Made by a program: the position numbers and the translations under genes
From: Acidobacteriaceae bacterium
GTDB lineage: Bacteria; Acidobacteriota; Terriglobia; Terriglobales; Acidobacteriaceae
NCBI GenBank assembly: GCA_025934135.1
Contig: JAICYR010000011.1
Location: 1-38,225 of the forward strand
Direction: 5' to 3'
DNA: 38,225 nucleotides
In this document: piece by piece, positions 14,335 to 22,172 of the stretch
How positions within the stretch are numbered: the stretch's first letter is position 1
Layout: each line of letters opens with the position of its first letter
Notes under the pieces: generated by a model
The model's input: the letters and a program-made list of their open reading frames with translations, nothing else
Told to the model about the DNA's origin: nothing
The model's database searches: none

Positions 14335-16986
14335 ATGTTCAGGCGAAGGCGTACTCCGGAAGACTTTGAAGCCGAAGTCCAGTCTCATCTGGAACTCGAA
14401 GCCGACCAACTCAAAACAGAAGGCTGCACCGATGAGGAAGCCCATCGAAAGGCCAGGGTCGGCTTTGGCAGCATCCCCGCTGCCCAGGAAAGCTTTTATG
14501 AGAAGGGCCACGCAGTATGGCTCGAAAATCTGCTGCGCGATTTCCGGTTCGCTCTTCGCGGACTAAGAAAAAACTGGCGCTTTTCCTTTCTTGCGGTCCT
14601 CGCTTTGAGCCTGGGCATCGGCTCCGCCACCGTCATCTTCAGCGCCATCTACGGCGTCATCCTCAATACGTTTCCCTTCTCAAATCCGGGTCAGGTCACA
14701 AGCTTCGGCATTCAGGACCTCTCCAACCCAGCCAGCTTCCGCCGCGAAGCGCTCTCAATACCGGAGTTCCTCGCCTTCCGCCAGCAAAGCCACGCTTTTT
14801 CCGACATCAGCGGTGAGTACGGCGGTTTCAATTCCACGCCAGTGCAATACACCGCCGGCCAGAACACATTCGAATTCAGCGCCGACTACATGAGCGTGAA
14901 TTCCTTCGGGTTCTTCGGCCTGACGCCCGTCCTTGGACGCATGCCTTCCGAACAGGACACCCGCGCCGGCTCAACCCCGGTTTTCATGATGAGCTACAAG
15001 CTCTGGCAGCGGCAGTTCAATGGTGATCCCAGCATCGTCGGCAAAAGCTTCATGCTCAGCGGAATATCGCGAACGCTGGTTGGCATCATGCCTCCGCGCT
15101 TCCGCTGGGGATGGGCTGATCTCTGGATACCCTTCCCAATCGACGAGGCCCAGATCGACGCCGATCCCCAACTCGCCAGTACGTATCTTTGGTGTGTCGG
15201 ACGGCTCAAGCCCGGAGTGACCCTCCAGGCCGCCGAGGCGGACCTGACCGTCATCGCCCATCGGCTCGCAAAAATCTACCCTCAGCTATATCCAAAACGT
15301 TTCACCGTCACGGCGGACAGACTGAGCGACAGGGTCACGGGCGCCTTCAAAGGACTCATCCTTCCGCTCCTGGCGGCGGTTCTCATGCTGCTGCTGATTG
15401 CCTGTAGCAATGTGGCCAATCTCATCCTCGCGCGCGCCACCGCCCGCGAAAGGGAAATCGCTGTGCGCGGAGCGGTCGGCGCTTCGCGCGCCCGCATCGT
15501 GCAGCAGTTCCTCATGGAAAGCTTTGTTCTCGCGGCGGTCGGCTGCGTTGTCGGTTGCGCGCTCGCCTGGTTCGGAATCAGGGCCATTGTCCCGCTCATC
15601 CCCTACAACGCCTATCCGCAGGAGGCGGTCATTACGCTCAACCCGGTGGTGCTGCTATGGTCGCTCGGCGTCACCCTCTTCGCGATTCTCGCCTGTAGCG
15701 CCGTACCCGCCGCGCGTTCGCTGCGCGGCAACCTGCAATCCCGCCTCATTGGCGCAAACATGGGAAGCAGTGCCCAGACCCGTCATGGTAAAGGCCGCGC
15801 GGCGCTGGTTGTCATCGAGGTGGCCTTGTCCATCGTGCTGCTGGTTGGCACAGGCCTCATGGTCCGCACATTCCTGGCGCTCACCCACGTCGATCTCGGC
15901 TTCAATCCAGACTATATGCTCACGGCGAATCTCTCTTTGCCGCAGTCTGAATTCAAGGATGCGGCGGCCAGGAGCCGCTTTATCCGCACATTTCTGGAAC
16001 GGGTCAGTGCGCTGCCCGGAATTAATGCCGCAACGGAAAGCCTCTCCATTCCTCCTCGCGTGGGCGCGTTCACCGGTCTCACCATTTCCGGCCACACACA
16101 CTCTGAGCGCTGGACAACCGCATTTGATTTCGTCAGCGAGAGCTACTTCCGCACCCTGAATTTCCAACTGCTGCGCGGCCGTTTCCTTACCTCGGGCGAT
16201 GTCGATCAGGCCCGCCGCTACATCGTCGTCAATCGCGCGTTCGCGCAGCGGTTCTTTGGCGGTGACGATCCCGTGGGGCACATAGTCCAGTTCGCCGCCG
16301 ATTTCTCCGCAAGCGACTCCAAATCCACCACCGCGCAGAAGCCATCCTATGAAATCGTTGGAGTGGTTGGGGATGAAAGGAACAGTGGCCTGATCGGCAA
16401 GCCCCAGCCGGAGGCGTTCCTGCCCTATACCGTTCTTGGACCACGGGAATTCAATCTGCTCGTAAACACTTCGGGCGGTCCCGCATCGCTTCTCCCAACG
16501 ATTCGGCATCTCCTCTGGACCCTCGACCCGAACGTCGCGCTCGGCGACGCCGGTTCGGTGCGCTCCATTTTGCAGAGAGACACCTTTGCCAGTCCCCGCT
16601 TCGAAGCCGCAGTCCTCGGCGCTTTCGCCTTCATTGGCACGCTGCTGGTGATCATCGGAATCTACAGCGTAATGGCCTATACCGTATCGCTGCGCACCCA
16701 CGAAATGGGGGTCCGCATGGCCATGGGAGCCCGTCCCGGCGACATTCTGCGACTGGTGCTGGGCAAGGGACTGGTTCTTATCGCGATCGGCGTGGCGCTG
16801 GGAATTGCCGGCAGCATCGGCCTCATGCGTTACCTTGGGCATTTGGTCTGGGGTGTGCCGGTTATGGATCCCTGGACCTATGGAATTGTGGCCGCTTGTG
16901 TGGTCGCCGTGGGGCTGGCCGCCTGCTTCGCTCCTGCGCGCCGCGCCACTCGGGTCGATCCGGCGATTGCGCTCAGGTACGACTGA
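14335..16986 (+). CDS. ADOP-family ABC permease (MacB/FtsX-like, acidobacterial duplicated orphan permease)
   Basis: The 883-aa protein starts with a short cytosolic segment (MFRRRRTPEDFEAEVQSHLE ... DEEAHRKARVGFG) characteristic of ADOP proteins. It continues with two MacB_PCD/FtsX repeats. The first membrane helix is FLAVLALSLGIGSATVIFSA, followed by a periplasmic domain (about 110-320) and the helix cluster LPLLAAVLMLLLIACSNVAN with LARATAREREIAVRGAVGAS. A second unit follows (ALVVIEVALSIVLLVGTGLM, periplasmic domain, FAFIGTLLVIIGIYSVMAYT, HEMGVRMAMGARPGDILRLV). No ATPase gene is adjacent, hence 'orphan'. Family knowledge suggests export or mechanotransmission across the envelope; the substrate is unknown. 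It follows PadR by 3 bp and is probably co-transcribed. Confidence 0.93.
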   Translation: MFRRRRTPEDFEAEVQSHLELEADQLKTEGCTDEEAHRKARVGFGSIPAAQESFYEKGHAVWLENLLRDFRFALRGLRKNWRFSFLAVLALSLGIGSATVIFSAIYGVILNTFPFSNPGQVTSFGIQDLSNPASFRREALSIPEFLAFRQQSHAFSDISGEYGGFNSTPVQYTAGQNTFEFSADYMSVNSFGFFGLTPVLGRMPSEQDTRAGSTPVFMMSYKLWQRQFNGDPSIVGKSFMLSGISRTLVGIMPPRFRWGWADLWIPFPIDEAQIDADPQLASTYLWCVGRLKPGVTLQAAEADLTVIAHRLAKIYPQLYPKRFTVTADRLSDRVTGAFKGLILPLLAAVLMLLLIACSNVANLILARATAREREIAVRGAVGASRARIVQQFLMESFVLAAVGCVVGCALAWFGIRAIVPLIPYNAYPQEAVITLNPVVLLWSLGVTLFAILACSAVPAARSLRGNLQSRLIGANMGSSAQTRHGKGRAALVVIEVALSIVLLVGTGLMVRTFLALTHVDLGFNPDYMLTANLSLPQSEFKDAAARSRFIRTFLERVSALPGINAATESLSIPPRVGAFTGLTISGHTHSERWTTAFDFVSESYFRTLNFQLLRGRFLTSGDVDQARRYIVVNRAFAQRFFGGDDPVGHIVQFAADFSASDSKSTTAQKPSYEIVGVVGDERNSGLIGKPQPEAFLPYTVLGPREFNLLVNTSGGPASLLPTIRHLLWTLDPNVALGDAGSVRSILQRDTFASPRFEAAVLGAFAFIGTLLVIIGIYSVMAYTVSLRTHEMGVRMAMGARPGDILRLVLGKGLVLIAIGVALGIAGSIGLMRYLGHLVWGVPVMDPWTYGIVAACVVAVGLAACFAPARRATRVDPAIALRYD

Positions 16987-17078
16987 TACGGGTTCACCCC
17001 AAAAGTTGTCAAGAGGCGGATTGAGGCAAACTACGCGGAATCAGTAATTTACCGAGTGCATATGATTTTCCGCGAATT

Positions 17079-17086
17079 GCTATACT
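17079..17086 (+). promoter_or_regulatory. Candidate extended -10 promoter just before a terminator
   Basis: The sequence TGCTATACT (17078-17086) fits an extended -10 element (TGn plus TATACT, 5 of 6 of TATAAT). No good -35 is present, which extended -10 promoters do not need. Transcription would start near 17093 and meet the terminator hairpin about 20 nt later. Confidence 0.3.
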
Positions 17087-17110
17087 AAATATAGAGATCA
17101 ATCCTCGAAC

Positions 17111-17142
17111 GGGCGCAGCCACAAGCTGCGCCCTTGTTTTTT
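17111..17142 (+). terminator. Intrinsic terminator
   Basis: GGGCGCAG (17111-17118) and CTGCGCCC (17126-17133) form a perfect 8-bp GC-rich stem with a 7-nt loop, followed by TTGTTTTTT. It lies about 125 bp after the ADOP permease stop on the same strand and is the clearest rho-independent terminator in the window. It probably ends the padR-ADOP transcript. Confidence 0.85.
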
Positions 17143-17153
17143 GGAATTCTAGC

Positions 17154-17358
17154 TAAGTGTGCTTTGTTTGCAAGATCGAATTCAGTAAGTCCTTTATTTT
17201 CAGGATCGATTAAAAATTTTTGTACTACATATTTCTAGGCCCCGAGCCGCTGCGCTCTGAGCCCCTCGACTTAACTCCTTTGTTTGCAGGATCAGCTTCA
17301 GCTAAGTCCTTTGTTTGCAGGATCAGCTTCAGCTAAGTCCTTTGTTTGCAGGATCAGC
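17154..17358. repeat. 31-bp direct repeats (three tandem, two diverged upstream)
   Basis: Three consecutive units start at 17272, 17303 and 17334 with a period of exactly 31 bp; the shared core is TAAGTCCTTTGTTTGCAGGA followed by TCAGC. Two diverged copies start at 17154 and 17186 and are separated from the array by about 60 bp of unrelated sequence. Each intact unit has a TCCT/AGGA inverted pair that could form a small hairpin. There are no unique spacers between units, so it is not a CRISPR. It sits in a non-coding gap of about 525 bp (16987-17511). Confidence 0.85.
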
Positions 17359-17379
17359 ATTTTCTTTTTAGAGAGAAAT

Positions 17380-17447
17380 GACCGGAGTCCGGTCGAGTGG
17401 GCCCAATTCGAATGGGAAAAAATGGGACGTGGAAGCCGTTCCCATTC
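17380..17447. repeat. Cluster of inverted repeats
   Basis: GACCGGAGTCCGGTC (17380-17394) is a perfect palindrome around a central G. Further on, GAATGGGAA (17410-17418) and TTCCCATTC (17439-17447) form a perfect 9-bp inverted repeat with a 20-nt loop. Neither is followed by a T-run on either strand. They lie between the tandem repeats and the hicA stop and could be a structured RNA, a protein-binding site or the remains of a mobile element. Confidence 0.6.
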
Positions 17448-17511
17448 TTGAAGAATTCAATACGGCCACTGCGGGGCTTTTGGGGGAGGGATGAGTGCAA
17501 CAGGGGGAGAA

Positions 17512-17760
17512 TTATTTATTTGCGACACCAGAACAAAACTCATCAGCCGTGAAGCCGGATTGACGGATCATGCTTTTCATTAAATCGGGTCCGAATTGAC
17601 CCTTGCTCACGGTTACGGTAACGACGGCACGCGGGTGTTTAGAGTCCGCCGCTCGCTCATAGTGTTTGTGCGCACCCTCTTGTCGCTTGAATCGGAAGCC
17701 CAGACTCACGAGATTAGCTTCAACTTCTCTAGGCCTGAGAAGTCGGAGTTTTTTTCCCAT
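17512..17760 (-). CDS. hicA: HicA-like toxin (mRNA interferase)
   Basis: The 82-aa protein has the HicA double-stranded-RNA-binding-like layout: PREVEANLVSLGFRFKRQEG, then the catalytic-site region GAHKHYERA with H31, then a strand with basic residues (PRAVVTVTVSKGQFGPDLMK) and the terminal helix SMIRQSGFTADEFCSG. Canonical HicA has GSHxxF/Y, so the Ala is a minor change. Family knowledge: HicA cleaves mRNA and is neutralised by HicB. The gene directly abuts hicB with no gap, antitoxin first, which is one of the two known orders. GC content appears lower than in the neighbouring operons, hinting at transfer. Confidence 0.8.
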   Translation of the reverse strand: MGKKLRLLRPREVEANLVSLGFRFKRQEGAHKHYERAADSKHPRAVVTVTVSKGQFGPDLMKSMIRQSGFTADEFCSGVANK

Positions 17761-18153
17761 CTACGAGCAGAGAGAGGCTTCAAAAATTTGGATCCGTTTC
17801 TGTGGCCTCTCCCGCCTAAAAAGTTCAAATAAACGGAGAACGAATATTCGATAGTGATATAGGAATCTGCGGAAGAGCGGGGAGGGACGAGGAACCAAGC
17901 CTGCGGGGTCTCCCTCGAAGGCAACGTGCAAATATCCATCAATGGCCTCATTCAGGCTTCGCACGGCCCTTCTGAGTGAGTCTTCTTCGACCATAATGTC
18001 GAGGTCTATGCACTCACCAACGAAACGCCCCTTGGACACACAGTATGCGTAGCAACGAAGGTGACGTTGTTTTTCGGGCGCGGTCCGACCATGATGACAA
18101 TCAATTGGACCAACATTAGACGACTGCTCCCGATCGAGACTAGCAACACTCAT
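17761..18153 (-). CDS. hicB: HicB-like antitoxin
   Basis: The 130-aa protein contains a HicB-type partial RNase H-like fold at about residues 32-80: CYAYCVSKGRFVGECIDLDI, then VEEDSLRRAVRSLNEAIDGY. This 'G-x-C-DLDI ... S-xx-A-xxxL-x-EAI' pattern is common to HicB proteins. The first about 30 residues are unlike the family, so translation may start later at a non-ATG codon. The C-terminal part (RPSPLFRRFLYHYRIFVLRL and FELFRRERPQKRIQIFEA) is hydrophobic/basic rather than the usual HTH or ribbon-helix-helix, so the DNA-binding mode is unclear. It lies directly upstream of hicA. Confidence 0.7.
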   Translation of the reverse strand: MSVASLDREQSSNVGPIDCHHGRTAPEKQRHLRCYAYCVSKGRFVGECIDLDIMVEEDSLRRAVRSLNEAIDGYLHVAFEGDPAGLVPRPSPLFRRFLYHYRIFVLRLFELFRRERPQKRIQIFEASLCS

Positions 18154-18386
18154 AGAGCTAAATTCACTTTCACTGAGATTGATCGTGGGGAGCGACTATC
18201 AAAAACGCAAGATATCACTTCATTCATTATAGACACCACGAATATTTCTCGCTCCCGAACAAAGCCCGACACTATGGCGATGCCTAAAGTAACGAGCGCG
18301 GTTGCCTTTTGGCAATTTATCGGTCAAAAGCCCGTCGCCCTATCTGTATTTTGCCAAGTATGTTATTCCCACTACAGCGCTTCCAT

Positions 18387-19016
18387 TCATGGTCGCATCG
18401 AGGGCGGCAGCGGCTTTTCGCCTTTTTCGGACCAGAGCGGATAATTCAGTCCGGCAAGGTGATTGAACACCCAGCCCTGAAGCACCAGCAGCACGACGGC
18501 GGCCTCAATCACCACCAGGTACCAGGGACGATAGAGAATCCCCAACGCCACAATCAGCGTCGTCGCTCCCGCCGGCGGATGACTTACTGAAAAGGCCACC
18601 ATCAACATTCCGGTCGCAGCCAGCGCGAGGGCGGCGGCCAGCAGTTGCGGCCAGTAAAATCCTGGGGCGGGCGGCTGTCCGAACGGATGCATGCCCGTGA
18701 CCCAGAACGCCCCAAACCCGCAGACCAGCCCAATGGCGTGCCCCAGCACCGCGTGCCGAGGCGACGCGCTCTTTTGCAGCGGCGTGAAGAACAGCAGATA
18801 GGCCGTCGGCCCCAGCGACGGGAAGACAAATGGGCTTCCCGTTACCTCGCCAAGCAGCGCGAGCAGGGCAATGGTAATGAATCCGTTGATGCAAACGTAA
18901 GCCGACCAAACCAGCTTGGGCGGCAGACGATGCAGCAGCGCCGGAAGCCGCAGCCGCTTCAGCAGCAGCTCCACATGCTCGAACTCCAGAATCACTTCCT
19001 CGGCGGGATTGGTCAT
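18387..19016 (-). CDS. HPP-family integral membrane protein
   Basis: I prefer the ATG at 19016 (MTNPAEEVILEFEHVELLLK) because AAGGA lies 7 nt before it; an ATG at 19031 is the alternative. The 209-aa product has four to five membrane segments (about 40-65, 70-85, 100-115, 135-155, 165-185). The family hallmarks are PFVFPSLGPTAYLLFF, SPRHAVLGHAIGLVCGFGAF and SHPPAGATTLIVALG, which contains the HPP triad that names the family. Some cyanobacterial and plant HPP proteins carry nitrite across membranes; for this one a transport role is inferred only. It is divergent from the RelB/DinJ-like antitoxin gene, with only 48 bp between the two starts. Confidence 0.85.
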   Translation of the reverse strand: MTNPAEEVILEFEHVELLLKRLRLPALLHRLPPKLVWSAYVCINGFITIALLALLGEVTGSPFVFPSLGPTAYLLFFTPLQKSASPRHAVLGHAIGLVCGFGAFWVTGMHPFGQPPAPGFYWPQLLAAALALAATGMLMVAFSVSHPPAGATTLIVALGILYRPWYLVVIEAAVVLLVLQGWVFNHLAGLNYPLWSEKGEKPLPPSMRP

Positions 19017-19034
19017 GGCATGTTCCTTCATGCA

Positions 19035-19047
19035 ATTGAATTACAAT
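19035..19047. promoter_or_regulatory. Candidate toxin-antitoxin autoregulatory operator
   Basis: ATTGAATTACAAT is an inverted repeat (ATTG/CAAT around 5 nt) in the 48-bp gap between the divergent HPP and antitoxin genes. It overlaps a -10-like TACAAT (19042-19047) for the antitoxin gene. RelB/DinJ antitoxins commonly repress their own promoter through such short repeats. It is only a suggestion from position and symmetry. Confidence 0.3.
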
Positions 19048-19064
19048 CGTACAGGAGAGTTCCG

Positions 19065-19358
19065 ATGTCCTCGAAAGCTCTGGTTCAAACCAGGATCGAT
19101 CCCGATGTAAAAGAGCGCGCCGCGGCGGTGCTCGAAAAAATCGGGATCACTGTTTCGGATGCGGTCCGCATCCTACTGACCCGCACCGCGAATGAGGGCG
19201 CGTTGCCCTTCGTCCTCTCAAGCAATGCCGCGCATGACGCTTGGTTCCGCGCCAAAGTGCAGGAGGCGCTCGACGATTCTCGTCCGGGCATTCCGCACAA
19301 AAGGGTGGAAGCACATTTTGCCGCGCGCCGCGCCGCTGCGCTTCGCAAAGCGCGCTAA
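19065..19358 (+). CDS. RelB/DinJ-family antitoxin
   Basis: I chose the ATG at 19065 with AGGAG 7 nt before it; the frame is open upstream but overlaps the HPP gene on the other strand. The 97-aa product has the ribbon-helix-helix of DinJ/RelB: LVQTRIDPDVKERAAAVLEK then IGITVSDAVRILLTRTANEG and ALPF, the family's usual end to the DNA-binding half. The C-terminal half (AHDAWFRAKVQEALDDSRPG) is the expected toxin-wrapping part, with a basic tail (RRAAALRKAR). It neutralises the toxin encoded immediately downstream and probably autoregulates the pair. Confidence 0.9.
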   Translation: MSSKALVQTRIDPDVKERAAAVLEKIGITVSDAVRILLTRTANEGALPFVLSSNAAHDAWFRAKVQEALDDSRPGIPHKRVEAHFAARRAAALRKAR

Positions 19359-19658
19359 GTGATACGCCTGGAGTGGGGCCCATTCGCGCAAGCCGACCGC
19401 GACGCTATCTTCGATTACATTGAGGCCGAGAGCCCACAGTCCGCTGTGGCTGTCGATGAACGCATCCGAGAGCAGGTTGAACGGCTGGCACGCTTCCCCG
19501 AGAGTGGCCGCCCAGGCCGGATCGAAGGCACCCGCGAGCTTGTCATTGAGCGAACGCCACTGATCGTCGCATACCAAGTTCGTGGAAAGGCCGTGCGGAT
19601 CCTGCGGGTTCTGCACGGCGCTCAGATGTGGCCGGAGCAAATGCCCATGGAATCCTGA
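19359..19658 (+). CDS. ParE/RelE-family toxin
   Basis: Translation starts at a GTG immediately after the antitoxin stop (no gap), giving 99 residues. Family blocks are EWGPFAQADRDAIFDYIEAE, ERIREQVERLARFPESGRPG, GTRELVIERTPLIVAYQVRG and AVRILRVLHGAQMWP, the ParE/RelE fold ending with the common RVLHGxQxWP motif. That motif is more typical of ParE-like (DNA gyrase-targeting) than of ribosome-dependent RelE nucleases, but the target cannot be fixed from sequence. Together with the preceding gene it is a complete type II toxin-antitoxin pair. Its stop lies 6 bp from the stop of the convergent oxidoreductase gene. Confidence 0.9.
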   Translation: MIRLEWGPFAQADRDAIFDYIEAESPQSAVAVDERIREQVERLARFPESGRPGRIEGTRELVIERTPLIVAYQVRGKAVRILRVLHGAQMWPEQMPMES

Positions 19659-19664
19659 TGAGCA

Positions 19665-21254
19665 TTACGCCGTCGCGTCTTCCAGCACGGCCATCGCAGC
19701 GTTGCGGCCATTGATGCCGATCACCGATCCTCCCGGATGCGTGCAGGCTCCGCACAGATACATGCCAGGCATCGGCGTCCGCGCGGCCAGCCGGTTCCGC
19801 CACATATAAGGAGGCAGGCATTCGCCTTGGAAGATGTGGCCTCCGGTCAGCCCGACCTTCGCCTCGATGTCCGGCGGCCCCAGCACCTGCGCGTCGATTA
19901 CAGCCGATTCCAGATTCGAGCAGAAGCGGCCAACCGAGCCCAGCGCCACGCGCCGCACTTCGTCCCGCCGCTCGTCCCAGGTCCCCTGCGCGAACCGGTA
20001 GGGAACATACTGCGCGAAGACGCTCATGGTGTGCTGCCCGGCGGGAGCGACCGTCGCGTCATGCGCGCTCTGGAAGTACAGCTCGCACCACAGTGACTTC
20101 GGCAACTCGCCTCGCTTCGATGCCGCGAAGCCGTCGCGCCACTCCTGCTTGGTGAGCGGCGCGTTGATCTGCCCCAGATGGTGCGGCTCGCGCACACCTG
20201 GACGCGCGGTGAAGTTCGGCAGCTCGCGCATCAGCACATTCAGCTTTACTGTGCATCCCTCTATCGGGACCGACTCAATGCGGCTGCGCCACTTCTCCGG
20301 AGCGGCTTCGCCCAGCATCGCCAGTGTGCGGCGCGGGTCGGCGTTGGACACAACGACCGAAGCGGCGATCCTCTCGCCGCTCGCCAACTCGACTCCTTCG
20401 CCGGGCAGAATCCGCCCAACCGGAACTCCCGCCGCAACCACCGCCCCTGCCTCGCGGGCCGCGTCGCAAAGGTAGAACGAGACCATTCCCATGCCGCCAT
20501 GCACATAGCCCCACATGCCAGGCATTCCGCCCAGCCGCCCGGAGGCATGATGAAACCGGATCGAGGCCGTGCCCGGATCAAACGGGCTGGCATTAGTGCC
20601 GATCACTCCCTGTCCCAGCATCGCCGTGTGTAAGCGCTCGTCCCTCAGGTAGTGTTCGACAAACTCAGCCATCGACCAGTCGTAGAGCACGCGCCGCGCT
20701 TCCCAATCCCCGCCGAGCCGCTCGTCGATTTCCTCCGGCGAAGGCGCATCGCCGATCCACAGGTCCCGCTCACCGGCGGGCCGCAGCGCATCGCGCAGCC
20801 TGCGGATCACATCGCCCATCGCCCGCCAGCCCTCAACGTCCCGTGGAGCGAAGCGCGCAACCTCGTCCCCGCAGCGCGCGTCGTCATCCCAAAGCTGCAC
20901 GCTCGACCCATCCAGAAACGGCACAAACAGCCCGTTCACCGCCGGAGTCCAACGAAACCCGCGCGACGCCAAGCCCAGTTCCTCAATTACTAGCGGATGC
21001 AGCAGCCCGGCCAGATACGCGCACGGAGACATCCGCACACCCGGAAACGGCTCCTCGATGGTGCATGCGCCGCCCACCCGCTCGCGCGCTTCCAACACCA
21101 GCACGCGCCGTCCGGCCCGCGCCAGATACGCCGCGCACGCCAGCCCGTTATGCCCCGCGCCCACAACAATCGCATCCCACTGCCGCCCGGCAAGCTCGCG
21201 CACCGGAGCGGGAAGCCCGATCACCCCAAGAACATCCGCGGCAGGCGACATCAA
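19665..21254 (-). CDS. FAD-dependent oxidoreductase, PYROXD2/phytoene desaturase-like
   Basis: The 529-aa protein has an N-terminal dinucleotide fold, DAIVVGAGHNGLACAAYLAR (GxGxxG) followed by GRRVLVLEARERVGGACT, the CrtI-type second glycine motif. The C-terminal FAD-closing element is PGMYLCGACTHPGGSVIGIN. Blocks such as RMSPCAYLAGLLHP, TNASPFDPGTASIRFHHASG and GGMPGMWGYVHGGMGMVSF resemble the PYROXD2 branch rather than true carotenoid desaturases. The reaction is not known from the sequence, and no carotenoid genes are nearby. It lies 66 bp downstream of panC on the same strand, so it may be read through from panBC. Confidence 0.85.
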   Translation of the reverse strand: MMSPAADVLGVIGLPAPVRELAGRQWDAIVVGAGHNGLACAAYLARAGRRVLVLEARERVGGACTIEEPFPGVRMSPCAYLAGLLHPLVIEELGLASRGFRWTPAVNGLFVPFLDGSSVQLWDDDARCGDEVARFAPRDVEGWRAMGDVIRRLRDALRPAGERDLWIGDAPSPEEIDERLGGDWEARRVLYDWSMAEFVEHYLRDERLHTAMLGQGVIGTNASPFDPGTASIRFHHASGRLGGMPGMWGYVHGGMGMVSFYLCDAAREAGAVVAAGVPVGRILPGEGVELASGERIAASVVVSNADPRRTLAMLGEAAPEKWRSRIESVPIEGCTVKLNVLMRELPNFTARPGVREPHHLGQINAPLTKQEWRDGFAASKRGELPKSLWCELYFQSAHDATVAPAGQHTMSVFAQYVPYRFAQGTWDERRDEVRRVALGSVGRFCSNLESAVIDAQVLGPPDIEAKVGLTGGHIFQGECLPPYMWRNRLAARTPMPGMYLCGACTHPGGSVIGINGRNAAMAVLEDATA

Positions 21255-21320
21255 GGCGCACTCTCCTGAACACCAAAAGCTTTGGCCCGGATTTCGCTTC
21301 AGATTAGCTTTGCTGTGATC

Positions 21321-22172
21321 TTAATCCCTGCGCCCGAGGATGGTGTTGTCAATCAACCGCGTCGCGCCCACAAACGCCGCTACCGCCGCGAGCGCGCCGC
21401 CGCGCACGTCAGCCAAATCCTCCAGCGTGTCGGGATCAACCACCCTGCAATAGTCCACGCGGACCAGCGGCTCGCGGGCCAGCACCGCCTCGCCCGCTGC
21501 GATGAGTTCCCGCGCCGCCGTGACTCCGCTCCGCGCCAGCCGCTCCATTTCTTCGAGCGCATGATGCAGCGCCCGCGCTTGCTGCCGCTCCTCAGGTGAC
21601 AAGTACCGGTTGCGCGAGCTCATGGCCAGCCCATCCGGCTCACGCACAATCGGGCACACCACAATCTCCACGGGAAAATTCAGGTCCCGCACCATCTTCT
21701 TCAGCACGGCCACCTGTGCCGCGTCCTTTTGCCCAAAGAACGCCCGGTCCGGCCCAACTATATTAAAGAGCTTCGCCACCACCGTCGCGACTCCGCGAAA
21801 ATGTCCCGGCCGCGAAGCGCCGTCCAGCCGTCCGCTCACGCCCTCGACATCCACAAACGTGCTCGCGCCAGCCGTATACATTTCTTCCGTCGACGGAGCA
21901 AACACCACATCCACGCCCTCACGCTCCAGAGCCGCACAGTCGGCCTCAAAGGTTCGCGGATACTTCGCGAAGTCCTCATTCGGCCCAAATTGCGTGGGGT
22001 TCACAAAAATCGAGACGACTACCGCGTCGCAACTTGCCTTTGCTGCCCTTACCAGCGACAGATGCCCCTCGTGCAGTGCGCCCATGGTTGGAACCAGCCC
22101 GATGGTCTTCCCCTGCGCGCGCAATTCTCGCACTACGTCGCGCGCGTCAGAGACAGACTGAACAATCCTCAT
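21321..22172 (-). CDS. panC: Pantoate-beta-alanine ligase (pantothenate synthetase)
   Basis: The 283-aa protein has the PanC landmarks: GLVPTMGALHEGHLSLVRAA with the H34-x2-H37 ATP-binding motif, VSIFVNPTQFGPNEDFAKYP, GRLDGASRPGHFRGVATVV, PDRAFFGQKDAAQVAVLKKM and AMSSRNRYLSPEERQQA, the KMSKS-like loop. It condenses pantoate with beta-alanine using ATP to give pantothenate, the precursor of CoA. Its ATG overlaps the panB stop as ATGA, so the two steps are translated together. Length and motifs are normal. Confidence 0.97.
   Translation of the reverse strand: MRIVQSVSDARDVVRELRAQGKTIGLVPTMGALHEGHLSLVRAAKASCDAVVVSIFVNPTQFGPNEDFAKYPRTFEADCAALEREGVDVVFAPSTEEMYTAGASTFVDVEGVSGRLDGASRPGHFRGVATVVAKLFNIVGPDRAFFGQKDAAQVAVLKKMVRDLNFPVEIVVCPIVREPDGLAMSSRNRYLSPEERQQARALHHALEEMERLARSGVTAARELIAAGEAVLAREPLVRVDYCRVVDPDTLEDLADVRGGALAAVAAFVGATRLIDNTILGRRD

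Noticed and set aside
15655-16842. 395-aa open frame antisense to the ADOP permease
   Set aside because: The permease frame has clear membrane segments and family motifs; the antisense translation is low-complexity and has no recognisable motif.
17272-17358. Tandem repeats considered as a CRISPR array
   Set aside because: Units are contiguous with no unique spacers, only three are intact, and no cas genes are present.
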